Source: Glossina fuscipes
Taxonomy: Eukaryota; Arthropoda; Insecta; Diptera; Glossinidae
Reading direction: 5' to 3'
Assembly (NCBI RefSeq): GCF_014805625.2
Contig: NW_023998426.1
Coordinates: forward strand, 222,401 to 286,400
Length of the DNA: 64,000 nucleotides
In this document: positions 47,801-62,800 of the stretch, in pieces
Layout: each line of letters opens with the position of its first letter
Position numbering within the stretch: the stretch's first letter is position 1
Position numbers and translations under genes: made by a program
Notes under the pieces: model-generated
Told to the model about the DNA's origin: nothing
The model's database searches: none
The model's input: only the letters and a program-made list of their open reading frames with translations

Positions 47801-50800
47801 TAGCTGCTTTAAAATCAAAAAACACTTGGATTTTATTGGATGAATTAAACTTGGCTCCGCAATCCGTTCTGGAAGGTCTAAATGCCATTTTGGACCACCG
47901 TGGCGAGGTCTACTTACCTGAACTTAACAAAACTTTCATTTTACCAGAACAAACTCGTATATTTGCTTGTCAAAATCCCCTAAAACAAGGCGGAGGGCGT
48001 AAGGGATTACCACAATCATTTTTGAATCGTTTCACTAAAGTTTATTTAAGGAAATTAACTTCAGAAGATCTATTGCATGTAATTAATCAGAGATATGCGT
48101 CTTCGTTTCTGGACTTAAAACAGCGATTTATTCAATCAATCTCACAGGCAAACAATCTAGAAAATTGCAATCTTTTCGATGCCTATGATGCTTTGAAGAA
48201 TAATCAACTGTTGACAAATTTGGATTCCTCTGATCTTACTCTGACATTTGACTTAGCATTAAAAATGGTTCGTTTCTCTGAATTGCTCGATCGTGGTCTT
48301 TTAGCCATGGAATTCGGTTATAAAGGCGGACCTTACGAGATAAATTTACGTGATATCTTACGTTGGTGTGATTTGCTGATACATCCTCAAACTTGTTACT
48401 GTCCGCAGCCAGGAAAGACATTCGTAGAGTGTTTTGATGAATTCCTGTTAACGGTTTACGAACGCATGAAATTGGTTTACTATCAACGTATGCGTTGCGC
48501 TGCAGATAAGGCATTTATACGTAATGCTTTTGCCCAAGTCTTTAAATGCGATGTTGATCATTTGAATTCTCAGTCAGAGGATGTGGCTTTGTACTGGACA
48601 TCTCAAAAAATCTACTTAAACGATATCGTAATATCACGGGAGAGTGCAAACAAAACACAATCGTTACATTCATTGCAAGGAAAGCAGTTTTCGCCTTTAT
48701 TATTGACATCACAACGTGAAGTTTTAAAAAATATCATCGAATGTGTTCACATGGAGAAGCCAGTACTTGTATGTGGCCCGACAGACGCTGGCAAAACAAA
48801 AGTTATCGATGTCTTGTGTACCCTAACAAATCAAGTGTGCAACACAGATGCTATAGATGATTCCGTAACGGGAAGTTTCCAACAGGTAAGGAATTTTAAT
48901 GCATTTTTCTTTCAGATAATTCGTTCTTTATAAATAATTTGCAATTTTAGATTGACTTGAATCGCCATTTGGAAGAAATTTCCAAACAAGTGGAGCAAAT
49001 TTATCTAAGATGCGTCCAAAATTCTTTACTAAATGGAAAAGACGAATGTAAAAAAACTTTTACACAATTATTGAATTCGTGGAGTTCATATAATCGCACA
49101 ACTTCAACTAAATGTAGTAAGTTCACCTACACTGTTATGTTCGTCTTTTTTCCCTATTTATAGTTCGTAATCAAAAATTCCATTTAATTTCAAAATACTC
49201 AAATTTTCTAAATGACCGCTTTTTACACTAGTGAGACTAAATTCTGAAAATTCGCACCCGATATTTCGTACTTTTCCATATATCTGATCATACTACAATT
49301 TTGCATCCATCTCCGGTTCAGTTTGGATCCTCCCTTTAGCAAAATGCATCGAAGTCATTTTTGTCCTGCATATACAAAATGGTGGATTATTCTTGTTTTA
49401 ACAATCCCCTTGATATGGATGTTAAATAAAAGGGTTTGAAGAATAGAATACGGATTGTAAAAAGAAAACTAGTAAAAACACTATAATGGGACAGGAGCCA
49501 CCGCTCAGTACTCAGTACTACTCATACAATGATTTTTCAATATATGATGTCATGTGAGAAGGGGTCGATAAATTGATCCGATCCAAACCATATTCAATAG
49601 CTTTCATCCTAGGGGCCAAAACATGTCGTTATACCAAGTTACACCAAAATATCTCAAATACAGCTACCTGTAGGCCGAACAAGAAAACGACGCATACAAA
49701 ACATGAGGCGGACATACAAGCTCAAATTCAATTCACATTGGATCGATCGGTGTGATAAAAGGACCTAACTCAAGTTCTTCTGCATGTTGCACATATCCAG
49801 ACAAACTTAATATAACCTTGTACCATAAGTGATTTGGGGTAGAAAAATAATATATATAAAATGAGAAATTTTTTTATATAGCATTTTACTTTTATAAATT
49901 AAAAGGTCGAAAACAATTTTTGCCAGAAACATTTTCATGTATGCATAAAAGCTTCTGGGGCGTTTAAAATAAATCGTCTCATGTACACTCATATATAGGT
50001 AACCGCAGGTAAAAATTTACTTTTTAATTTCCGGTTCATGAAAATAAAAGCAGTCAGGAAAATTTTTATTATTATTCGCACAATGTATTTGGACCAAAGA
50101 GATAAATTCTAGTCGTAAAGTCACTACGAACTAGGATTATATACAAGTTTTTACTTTTGAAATTTCTGTCTTTTATTTATTTAGATTTTCGCGACACTGC
50201 CATCTCTGAAGAGTTATCCATTTTCCGCGAACGTCTTAAAAAAATGCAAAGTCTTATAGGAATTCTATTTGGATATAATTCAGACAATAAAACTGCTTTA
50301 CAAATTCTCTGCGAAGAAGAGAAGAAAGTCGATTTACTTGGTAGATATTTGGAAAATGCCAATAGCCTCAACACAGGCGGTCACTTTGAGTGGGTGGATT
50401 CAAAAATAGTAAAATCACTGAAATATGGTCAGCACTTGGCTTTAGAACATGTTAACTTGTGTTCGTCGGCCGTTTTAGATCGTTTAAATCCCGTTTTTGA
50501 ACCAAAAGGCAAATTATTAATATCCGAGAAAGGTGTTAACGCTCGCAGCGAATCAGCGGAAGTGGTAAAAAAAGGCAAAAACTTTCGTGCTTTCCTTACC
50601 ATAGATCCTAAAAATGGTGAACTTTCACGGGCTATGCGTAACCGATGCATTGAATTATCTTTAAATAGAGAAACATACGATTTAGATGATAAACGTATGA
50701 TTGTTTACGCTCAGGGAGTATCCGATATCAAAGCAATAAACACTGTGATAGCGATACATGAGAGCATTGCCAAGTTAACGGAAATTAACAATTATAGCGT

Positions 50801-53800
50801 TTCACATCTTACTAAAATGGCGTTTTTGACAGCAGCGTATCATCACATCGGTTACGATTTGGAAAGAGCTATTTATGTTAGTGCTATGGAAGTATATGTG
50901 TATTCAGCTAATACGGACTTAATCGGATATGGTTTAGTTTATTATCAGCAACAATTACGCGATATTGTTTTAAGAGAATCACAAAAATATGGATCATTAT
51001 CTAAGCAATATCAAGAAGACTATCTGCGATATGTGACGCTATATAGCGAAGGCTTAAGTGAAGCCGAAATGGTTAATTTGCAGATTCTCCCATTGAAAAT
51101 CGCTTTGCAGAATGGACCTCAACAATACGGAGACACTTTAAAAGAGATATTCGGAAATTTTGCAAAAATCCATTTTGGTGATCTAAAATATGAGAATTTG
51201 CTAAGATATTTGGTGTTTATGGTGTATCAGGCGAGTACTTTTGCAGATCTCGAATGGCGTTACTTGCAATTAGAGAATCTTTTCACCCATCACAACATCG
51301 TTGATTTGCAAAAGTTATCGGAAAATATGTATAAAACCGTGCGAGAATTTAAAAATGATTTTTCAAACTTAAATTCAGAATTACCTTGGAACACTAAACT
51401 TTATCCACGTCTAAGAGATTACCGATATATCGATTTGAAGGGCGTAGAAGGGAAGGTTTCGAATGTTTTGTCAGCGTTATTAATGAATCTGATATTACAA
51501 GATATACCCGAACTGCCTGTAAGAAAGCTTTATCAACTTGATGTTTTAACATATTCGCAAGCGATATCGAAAAGTTCTCTCATCGATAAATTTAATAATA
51601 CTTTCTTGCAGTATTATAGTGTTTTTCTGAAAACTTTCGAGCAATCATTAAAAACACATTTGAAAAATGCTCATCTACCTACGAGCGACTTGATACAATT
51701 GCTACCAGCTCTTTTATGGTTCAATCGTATTTTACTTTTATCCAAAGAACAAATATTCGTTAATAAGGAATTAAACATTGATTTGATGCATAAACTTTTA
51801 TTACACTTTAATTGGCTGCAGAAGCGTTTATTGAAATTTCTTTTGCCCTTAATATGCATCAGCAATCCCGATGATTCAGCATTTATGGATAATTTGCAAA
51901 ATCTAAACGACTATGCTTCAAATATTAAACAACCATTAAATATGATCAAAAAATTGTACACAAAACAAATAATGCAATTTTCAGCGTTTTATCAAGAGGA
52001 ACAGGTACGTTAATAAAAAAAATAAAAATAAAAAAAACACAAGCTATAGTTGGTCGCGGTCCATGATTAAATACCCTGGGCGTTATCTGGGAAGCAGTCG
52101 AAACTGTGGTTGCATCCGAATCATTATCAACACCATTCATCCTTAGCTCAAAACACGCCAGTGTAACAAATTTCATCAAATTATGGCCTACACATTGAAA
52201 ATAAGACGAATAGACAGACGGACAAGCTTAGATCGACTCAGAAACTGATTCTAAATTTGTTCATATAATAAGAGATGGATGGGGAAGCCTGAATGTATGT
52301 ACACTCGAAAGTGTCATTTGTCAAGGTTACAGGATTGTTACTGAACAAAAATTTATCCCGAAGATTCGGAAAAGTTCGTTTTGATTAAAGTGATATATTT
52401 ATTTTATCCATCACCGAAGAAGGATGGGGGAATATTCATTCTGTCAAAACGTTTTCAAGAACGAGAAGCAAGCTTCAGAGATTTTTATAAAGTGTACAGA
52501 TTCTTGATCAGAATGGTTATGTAGTAATGGTGGTAAACGTTCTGTCCTATGGCAAGCATAGGTTCACAATTTCCAAGGGTATCTTACAAGATCGATAAAA
52601 ATCGGCTATGCCCACCCACCACTGCAGAATATAGAAATTTAACTTTTTGGTATTTACACTGTACGCCACTTGCGATTCAAAGGTATATTAGGTTTGTGCG
52701 GATATATGCAACATCCAGAAGAACTTGACACAGATCCACCTTCTATTATACCGATCGATTCAGAAAGTTATTCAGAACCAGAAATCTAAGCATTTCTATC
52801 CGTCCATCTGCTTGTCGTGTTCAACCTACAGGCCGCAAATTTTTTAGATATTTTGATAAAATTTGGTACACCGAAATGTTTTGGCCCAAGGATGGGCGCT
52901 ATTGAAAATTCGAGCACCTTTTTGATCGCTGCTCATGTAATATTTTATTTTGAAAAGTCCATATAAAGATAACTCTAGAGTAGCGAGCCGCAGTGAGGCC
53001 GCACCCCACTATAACGTTTTTCCTTTTTTTTTTTTTTATAAATATGAGGGATAAAAAAAATTTGGCCAGATCTAAATACAATTTTCTTACTTTTAATATA
53101 TTGAAAGGCCGATGGCATTAGATGCTAATGCTTTAAGACTTTAGTCTTAGAATTTATTTCTTAGGCTAAATTAATAATCATAATAATCATGATATTAAAA
53201 ATTGATTTTCAGGTTACTTCGTTTTTAATGGCTGAACAAATGGATCAATTGTTAAGCGTTATACCTATGTACGGCAGCTTTACTGCTAAGGATATTTTGA
53301 GAAAATTTATTATGCAAAAATCATCGAAAACTGAAAAACTTCGCAATATGTTTGCGGAAAATATATCGTACGTGGAATTGAATCTAAAGGAAATTGAGTT
53401 ATGTGATAAGAAAGATCAAAAAATACCGTCGGACTTAAAAAGGCAATTAAAAGACTTGATTGGAGATTTTAATGCTGCCCTGGATAATGAAAAAGTGGTG
53501 GCAATTCCGAATAACTTGAGATTCATAGAAGCTGAACTATTGGACTTGGCTAGAGAACTCGATCAAGAAGAAATGATAAATGATATGGAAAGTGAAATTG
53601 TAGGACCTAAAGAAATTGAATTGCAAACGACATCTCTAAGGGAATATTTTTTAACTAAATTTTGTCTATATAACGCAATCCAGGAACCAAACCAATCGAC
53701 AGACTATGGACAGCTTAATCATATGTATTGTGAAGAGTTAAGCACACTTGATAATAAATTATGGAAATTATTACGAATCATGAATGCTAAGAGTTATATG

Positions 53801-56800
53801 ATATATAGGAAAATATGGGCTCTCATATGCTGCCATTTAGAAATTGTAAATACTTTTGAAGAGATGGGAGATATGTTGGAATATTTAAATGGTCACTATC
53901 GTCAACTTAATGCCCTAAATCGTTTAATAGTTGATAATATTCAAAATCTACAAATCAAAAATTTAGCCTTAAGATCAAGTTGCTTGCAAGCCCTAAGAAA
54001 TGAAGAAGATATGAACAGTTTATCCCACTATGAGGGTCCAGCTCTTATCAACACCGTTTGCTGTACATTATATCAAAGTGACAATCAATTTAAGATTGTA
54101 CCTTTAGATGATTTGGAGCTTTGGAAAGCTCAGCTAGAACAAATACGCGACTTGTTATGGTTGAACAACGCAGTCATGTCTTCCAGATTTAACCTGGCTC
54201 TTAATAATTATAAAATCTCTCGAGAAAATGCTAAACGTTTATTAAACGAAATAAATTATATCAGGTCTTTAAGTGCATATTCGGAAAATGAAAATTCCAG
54301 CGACTTTAGTAAAGGTTTTGAAATATTGATAAATAAATTGGCCGTGATATTAGAGAGAGCAGGCAAAGAAGTTACAAATTCTGATCAACACGAATCCCTA
54401 CAATACCAATCTGTGCTCTATGAAACCGCCATAATAAATGCTTTAATTGGTGCAATAGAATTAAATGTTTTCACTTATATACCACTTATCGATCCGGTGG
54501 AGAAAAATCATCTGAAAACTTTATACAATCAAGAAGACATCGATAGCTTGAGTACTTTAAAGTCTTGCTTTGATTTTCTGAGAATTATAATGAAATATAA
54601 ACGTTTGGGTAAGGAATACTATCAGGCTTTAGAACAACAGTTAGACAACTTGCAGCTTAAGAAAGTAAAATTACAAGAAAAGATGGCCAAACGTTCGAAG
54701 AAATCCCTCTACAGTCTGTTAGTCAAAGATGCAAAGCATTACCTAAAAACGAACTGTGATCCTGTAATTCTGTTCAACTTATTGGAAAACATACAAAGTT
54801 GCTGTAAAGATTTAAACGATTCAGTAGCCGGACCGAAATCCATAGATATGTGCTTTGAGTTACAACATAAAATTGATATTTGGTTGACTAACTCGCAGAG
54901 TTTCCTCCAGCACACCTTAAAACCGTATTCAGGTTATTACGAAGATTTCCTGAAACCATTACAATGCGCGGTCGAACAGTTAAGTTTCGCTTTTAATGGT
55001 CTAAATACAATCTTGACACAACTTAAAAGCGGATTTATAGAAGAGACAAGTAAATCTTACACCAATATTAACAATGAAGGACAAATTAATCGAATTTTGG
55101 AAAATATTGCAGAGTATCCTAGAGTTCATCGTTTGTTAGTACAAGAGAATAGTTGTCCCTTATACCGGGCATTGCATAAACTACCGGAAGGAGATAAAGA
55201 TTATTTTCTTTTACTGAAAGTGAAGCTAAAAGAAATTCAAAGCCTTATGCATATCGAGGGAAAAATCAATCAAAATCATTATCGAGATCTGGACTGTGCC
55301 TTTAGCATAATCAATAAAGTATGGCAAAAGGAAGAGGTACACCGACGTGAACGGAAAGCGGAGGAAGAAAGTTTATACATTAATAAAACGAAATGCGTGG
55401 AAGATAATCCAGATTTGAAAGAATTACAAGAATTGGAGGAAATCTTTCCCACCTCAGTAAATAGTGATTTCGGTGATTACTTGCAAGAAAATTCATTGGA
55501 AATGATTTTGAAATTAGATAAACAAGCATTGAAAACAACTCAGCATTCGACTTTAATTAAGGAAGAGGATTATTCTTTCATAGCTAAGCTATTCATGGAA
55601 ATCTATCGACAATACCCAACGTTCTATCATCAATCCCGTTATAATAATGCCTGCAAGCAAACGCGGAAATTCGTACTTATGTTTAAAGAAAGCATGCAAG
55701 TCTTTTTAAGGCTTTACCAGCACTACCGTTCGTCTCTTAATGAATGGTTAGATGAGCAATCATTTAACTCATTAGCATTTTCGGTAGCCTTACAACAAGA
55801 AAACTTAGAAGCATTCTCTATCGATGATACATCAACAAAATCCTACAATTTTTATAAGGATTCCAACATTCAAGAAATAGTCAATTGTACCGAAATTTTA
55901 TATAGAATTGAAGAGCGTGTTGCCGAGCAACTGAAACTATATCCTGAGCATGCCGCTTTATTAGATATTGGGAAAATCATTAAACGAATACGTCAACTAC
56001 CCTCCAATGCTCCCGTGATACGTTTTAATACCGGTTTCCAATTGTTAAGACAAAAGGTTAGCCAATGGAATGAAGTTGCCCATAAAAATAATAATTTGAA
56101 AGAGGAAGAAGTTAAACTGGCCGAATATGTGCAAAATTGGACACGTTTGGAATTGCAATTCTGGCGCAATTGTTTACAACAGACTTATGAAAATGTCGAA
56201 TCTCAAGCTTATAAGTATTGGTTTTTCATCTATCATTTGCTCCAAGAATATCTAGAAAATCATTCAATCAGCTCGAGTTTAAAAGATATGAAATACTGTG
56301 AGAAACGTTTCGTGCAACAAGAAGCCGTAGAGTCATCCGAATTGGGAGAGAAAACCAAAATTCAATTGCCTGAAGTGATCAACATACTTAGGCAATTTTT
56401 AGAATCTGCCACATATGGAGACTTTCATGTACGCTTGGAGCTAATGAAAGCTTTTGAATTTTACTTGAATCACTGCCAGGAAGGCAAGCAGGTAGAGGAA
56501 AGAAATCGATTGGAGCAATTGATAGCCGGTTTACATAATTTGCAAATATATTTTCAACAATTTCTTAACGAAATCGTAGAATGGAATAAAAGTGTGAAAG
56601 GTCCCATAGAAAAGAAATTGAAAGATTTAGTTAAAATTGAAAGCTATAACAAAGACTTATCCTACTTTAGCATGCGCAATAATGTGGCCAAGGTACACCG
56701 AAATCTCAACAAATTCTTGAAAGAATATAAACAACAATTAGAAGAAAAAATCGCTCCCGTATTCCAAATGAAAGAATCTATAATCAACAAAGACTTTAAT

Positions 56801-59800
56801 CTTCAGAACGGTCATAGCACTTCCGAAACTTATGTCAGAGATATTGATACTTATTTAGCTGCTTCGAATTTAAAGGAAAACTATATGACCTCATTTGATT
56901 CAAGTTCATCTGCTCTTTTACAAAAACTTTCACATTTATATAGAAAGTCGCGCAAAGTAGTTAAAGATACTTTAACAAATCATAGGTATTCTCAGCTCCT
57001 CGACACACTCGATAATGTTTTACAGCAGCAATTAGAACATTGTAATGATTTACGTCAGCTTTCAGTCGATCGGGGAAAGGAGCGTTCGAAACAAGTTTTA
57101 GAAGCGAAACAAATTCTTCAACGAAAGCGTAAAGCTTTAAGTGATTTCTTCAAATTGCTTACCCTCCTCGGTATTAACTACAAGACGGGCCTAGCGAAAT
57201 TGTCGTTAATAAAAGAAAATGACGAATTTGAAAATTATCAAATACCGCCCTTCTGCTTAGAAACAATTACGAGCGATTTTTGCACGCAGAACTTGAATCT
57301 TAGTTTCGCTAAAGCAATTTTTAAATTGAAAATTTTGCTAAGCATAATGTTGACGCCACTTAGTGAGTTGGGTTTACCGAACATAGATCGTATTAAAGGT
57401 TTTGCCGTCCAGATGTTTCTATTAGTGCAAAAGCAACGCAATAGCTTGGCGAGAGGATGCAAGGAATTGTATGATTTCAAATGTCAACTACAGAATATGA
57501 AAAGTATCGCCTTAATTGTAAAGACATCTACGATGAGTGACGAAAATCTGCAATTCGTTAAGTATCAAAATACCTACGAAAACTTGACACAATCATTTGT
57601 TCATATATCTTATGTTTTGGAACAATTCAAATTACTAATCAATTGTTTGCCATCGAAAGATATTTCAGCGAATCGTTTATCCACAAATTTAAATAACTTG
57701 TTAACGAAAGACTCTTCAAATTTTGCAAACTTAAAGAGATTAAGCGATGAAATTCTTTCTACAAGTCAATCTACTTTAAAAGAAATGCAAGAAAAATATT
57801 CCGAATTTTTGAATCCCAATCACTTAAATGACTTCATTATTAGGCATGAGCAAGTGAAGGGATTATTAGGAAATATCTTAGATCAATTAAAAATATCTTC
57901 AAGTGATTATTTACCTTTGGCTAAACCTTTACTGCAGTTACGGCAACAGATCGGAGAAATGTTCCGCCCGTCGAATATCAATAGCCCGTCATTCACGGAA
58001 AATGATTTTGAAAATTTTGAACAAGAATTGGAAAATATTATTCGTTCTGCGTTGAGTTCTTTGGAAAAACTCTATAAAAAATCCTGCTCAGAGGATATCA
58101 ATAAAGCAAGTCAAGATATTAAAGAGCAAGAAGAAGAAGAAGAACTGAATGATCTTGAAGAAAATCATTTGAAAGAGCATCTTAGTGAGGATTTGCTAAA
58201 CAATTGGAAAATTTTAAATCTGAGTGAATTGAATGAAAAACTTGCCCATGCCTTATTATTGATAAAGTCTTCCTCTTTTCCGACTAAAATACTTCACGTC
58301 AAAAAATTAATTTCAATAATACCCATACTCGAGCAATTTCAATTGATGGCTAATTATCAATTCACTCAACAAATCTATACTCATAAGTTGTCGGCGAAAA
58401 TATTGTCGATTATGTTAAGTGTCTTTGTCGAAATTGGTACAAAAGGTTTTTGTACACCACCTGATCTTATGCGAGATGCTGAAGTAGAGAATAAGCAAGA
58501 TGGACAACAGCAACAGGGTGAAAAGTTTGGCTTAGAAGATGGTACGGGTGAGAAAGATGCATCCAATAAAATCGAATCTGAAGATCAATTGGAAGATGCT
58601 AAACGTCCTGAAGATCGCAAAGAAGAGAAAGATAACGAGCAGTCGGATTGTAAGGAAGAGAAGGGTATAGATGTCAGTGAAGATTTCGATGGTAATATGC
58701 AAGATTTGGAAAAACCTGAGAACGAGGATGACGATAGTGGTGAGTCAGAGACAGAGGAAGACGTTAATAAGGAAATGGGCGAAACCGAGGCTGGCGCTGA
58801 AAAGCTAGATGATCAAATATGGGGTGACGATGAAGAAGAGGAAGAAAAAGAACAGGAAGAACACGACTTAAACGAAGAGGAGCAAGGCAAAGGTTCCAAA
58901 GATGAAAAAGATACACATAATGATTTAAATACAGAAAATGAAGCTTTACCTGAAGATACTAAGGATCAGCAAAATCAGGAGTGCCTAGATGCCACCAATG
59001 AAGATAAAAGAAAAGAAAAGGAAAGAGATATAACCGACATGAAAGAACCCGAAGTCAGTGAAGAACAAGATAATCCTTACCATAATGAATTAGAAGATCC
59101 TCCGGAAGCGGAAGAAATGGATTTGGGTGACTTAAATGCCAATGAAGAAAATGATAAAGATAATGAAGCCGATGACCAGTTGAGGGAAGAAAACCCTTTC
59201 GAAATCGATAAAATGAAAGAAAACATGCCAACGAAAGACCAAGAAGATGACGAACAAGAAACGGGGAACAACGAAAATAAAGACGTAGACAATGAAAACG
59301 TGAGCAGTGATTCCGAGGAGGAGGCTGAAGATGGGCAAATGCAGCGGGAAAAAATTGACGATCAGGAGGAGGAAATCGAAAACAAAACCGAAGAAATGGA
59401 AGAAGAACAGCCTGTAGAAGAAAGTAATCTACAAAAACGTGCGGCGATAGAAGAAAACCCAGAGGAGGGCCACGAAGAAGAACAAGAGTCTCAAAAAGAT
59501 GATTTAAAGGAAAATTATGAACAATCGATAGATAAACGAAGTGAAGAAGATAACATACAATCGGTCCCCGAAATGGAAAACAATCGAACAGCCGATGAAG
59601 TTCAAACGCCAGAGAATGAGAAAAACATAAAGCAAGACCAAAAGCTAGATGAGCAGCAAACGGGCGAAGAAAAGGACGGCGTAGGACAAGCTGAAACTGA
59701 GGTAAGAATTTAAAGAAATATCAGATAATCCTTGACATTTACTTAGTGGTTCTTACATTGCTTACTTATATCAAGGCAGCACAAATACACGTAAATATTC

Positions 59801-62800
59801 GTTTCTATGCCCTGAGCCACTTGTTGTAGATATCTGTGTCCACGTATTACCTTGTACAACGTATAGGTTGCAACGTACGGGATGTTTTTATGAAATTTGC
59901 AACACGCCCATCTCTAGGGCCGCTCATCAAGAAAGGCTTATTTTAGAAAAGCCATCATGTAAATATCTCACGACTAGAGTCCGTGAACAATAGAATTTTA
60001 TCGCATTACGTGAAAATGGAAAAACTGTACGGAATTAGGTCGTCTCTCGCCCCCCACCTCTCATATATTAGATGTTTGAATAAATTCGTTCGATTTTTTT
60101 ATAAAATTTAGTTTTATTTAAAATATTCGTATTAAAAATCTTAATAATCGAAATATCCATTATCATTGTCTATGGTCTTTTACCATTTATCGGGTAGTTT
60201 ACGTCCTCTGATAGAAATTTCCCGGTGTAAAGGCGAAATAGTCATTGACGCACGCCACAAATTTCGCATACCTTCAACTTTTATGAACCGCCGACCTGCA
60301 TCGATCCGAATAAGTCCCAATCGGAAGCGGCCAGGTCTGGGGAATATCTGTAGTGAAGTGAAACTTCCTAGCCTAAGCTGAAAACCATTTCCTTAACTTT
60401 TTTATGCGGAGGACGGACGCGAATTTTATCGTTCCCACGACTGAAATTTTTTACCTAAAAATTTCGGAAAACACTATCTAACGGTTTCGTAGCTTACTGC
60501 ATTTTCACTCCAAGTCAATTTAATCGCTTCTGCAGCTCCAGGTCTTTTTTTTTCGGTAAAAATAAAAAGAATGCGCAGTCGTAAATGACATCCAGTTCTT
60601 TAAACATTGATATACACTGAACGGCAGGTAGTAAACAATTGAAGCTTACTCTGTTCAAACACCAACATCTAAGTTTTTTCTACCTGAAATTTCGGGAAAA
60701 TAGAACGCGTCAGATCCGCTTTCCGAAGTGACCAATTTCAGGAGAAGGGATTGATTTACACCCGTAATCATCTAATCCTGCGAATAATAAACCTTTCAAT
60801 GCCAATAAAGTCTGGTACTCAGTATTTTAAGAAAATTAATAAAGAAATTTATTTGTTACCGATTCCTCAAACCCCTTGCCAAATAAAACTTTTCCTAAAC
60901 TCCGCTTTCTTAACTTTGCATTACAGTAGGTAAAGTGATGTTAAATGGTCCTTGCTTGACTATTTTAACTTATTTTATTTCTCTATAGAGGAGTAAGTTG
61001 GGTTTAACTTTTAGGTCAAACTCTTATACGTTCTCTTTCCATAATAAATTTCACAATTTTTTACATATAATGCGTTTGTTTAGAATAACGATGGTGGTCA
61101 TCAAGGCATTGCCGAGACGAATGAGATGACAGTTCAGGAAGAATGTCAAAATGAAAAACAAACTCAAGAAAAACGAAAACAGGGATGCACTAACGAAGAG
61201 AGGACGCTTGGTAAAGATCCTTGAGAATATAAAGACATTTTAAAATTCATAGATCATTTCTTATAAAACAGGCGAAGCTGAAAAGAATAAAATCAAACAA
61301 TTGAAAACCATTGAAAAATTAGATGAACAGAAGCAAAACGATGAGGCTGACGATGATCACAATGAACCTCCAGAGGCTGATGAATATCAACATGTCAAAG
61401 AACCAAAGAATAGTGACAAAATTACTTTAGATAATGCCACCGAAGAGCAATCAAAGAAGTCGCAACATGTTGAGAATGAAAAGGATGATCATGAGGAAGA
61501 TAATAATTCAGAAATAATTGACGGTTTAATGGACATTGACGAGGATCATGAAGAAAATGAACAAAATAATCTACAAGAAATATCGCCTGATAGATTAGAT
61601 AAGAAATCGGATAAACCTTCGAAAAATGAGAAAAACGGAGAGCAAATCGAAACAACTGAACGTATGGAAGTTGAGGGTGATATAGTGGAAACGTTGACAG
61701 CAACGCGTAGTGACGAGACGACAGCACATTGCAAGTAAGTAATAAAGAGCGAAGAAATGCCGAAAAAAAAAAAAAACGATAAAAAAATTATACTGAATTC
61801 GGCATTATCCCATAACAGATTTGAAAAAAGTAAAAGTATAAATTTTCATGCTCTCTAGTGTATATAGTATGTGGCGATCGCGGCTGTTTTTTTCTATTTC
61901 TGTAGAATTATTTATATTGTGTATCTGTTGTGATTTATGAGCAACGAACAAAGATGTTTTCAGTTTTAGTTTTATAGACATGTGGGCGTTGCAGGCGTCT
62001 TCTTATACCTTTTTTTTTTGCAAATTTTTAAGCCTTATCTCCTTTGCAAACGAAAGAATGTGTACCACAGATACGACGTAGATTATGTCAATCGTTAATG
62101 TCTGCACGTGGCATGTGTGAATCAGCCTTGTAAGACAACCTTGCAGAAGAGAGGGCCTATTCCAAGAACTAAGATACCATAATGAAAGTTTAGGATGGTC
62201 CAAATCTTCCCCTCTGAGCAGGGCGGAGTCTATTAAGCACCTCTGCTCATTTAATGCCCCCTGCTTTGGGGATACTGGAGCTATCACGAGTACTCTACGA
62301 AGGGCCCCATCATAGCGGTTGAACCTGCTGCGTTCAAATTGTGATTGTGTATAGCAGCTTCCAGTGCAGTTTCTTACATGATATATATGCAAGCTTTGCT
62401 CCGAGGAATTCTGGCAAGCGCCAATACTCAGATTCGTCTTAACCGATACAGCAGCCACCCCTACCCGCCTAACACATGACTGAGTGAATGAGTGGGCAAC
62501 CTGACGCCCGTGGATTCCATAGATTTATTAAGCAATGCTTTCGAATTATTGGCATTACATCATTGCATCATTATGATCACACTTGCATTCGGATTATCCA
62601 TGCTTCCTGGAAAGCCAGCCAACTACTTTCCCTCTTGGATTTATTGCACAAGGAGAAGTAATCAACTCCGCATATGCCAGACACCTTATCACTCTACACT
62701 ATTTGTAGCCCCTTCCGTAACCATAAGTTGGTTGTACCCTGGAGCTCCTTTATAGTTGATTACGCGGTTACGAAGTCTGCCAGCAGACGACCTCCATGAA

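Noticed and set aside
62003..62458. 151-codon minus-strand frame as a gene
   Set aside because: It is antisense inside an MDN1 intron, has no family motif, and ends in a T-run; kept only as part of a possible inserted element.
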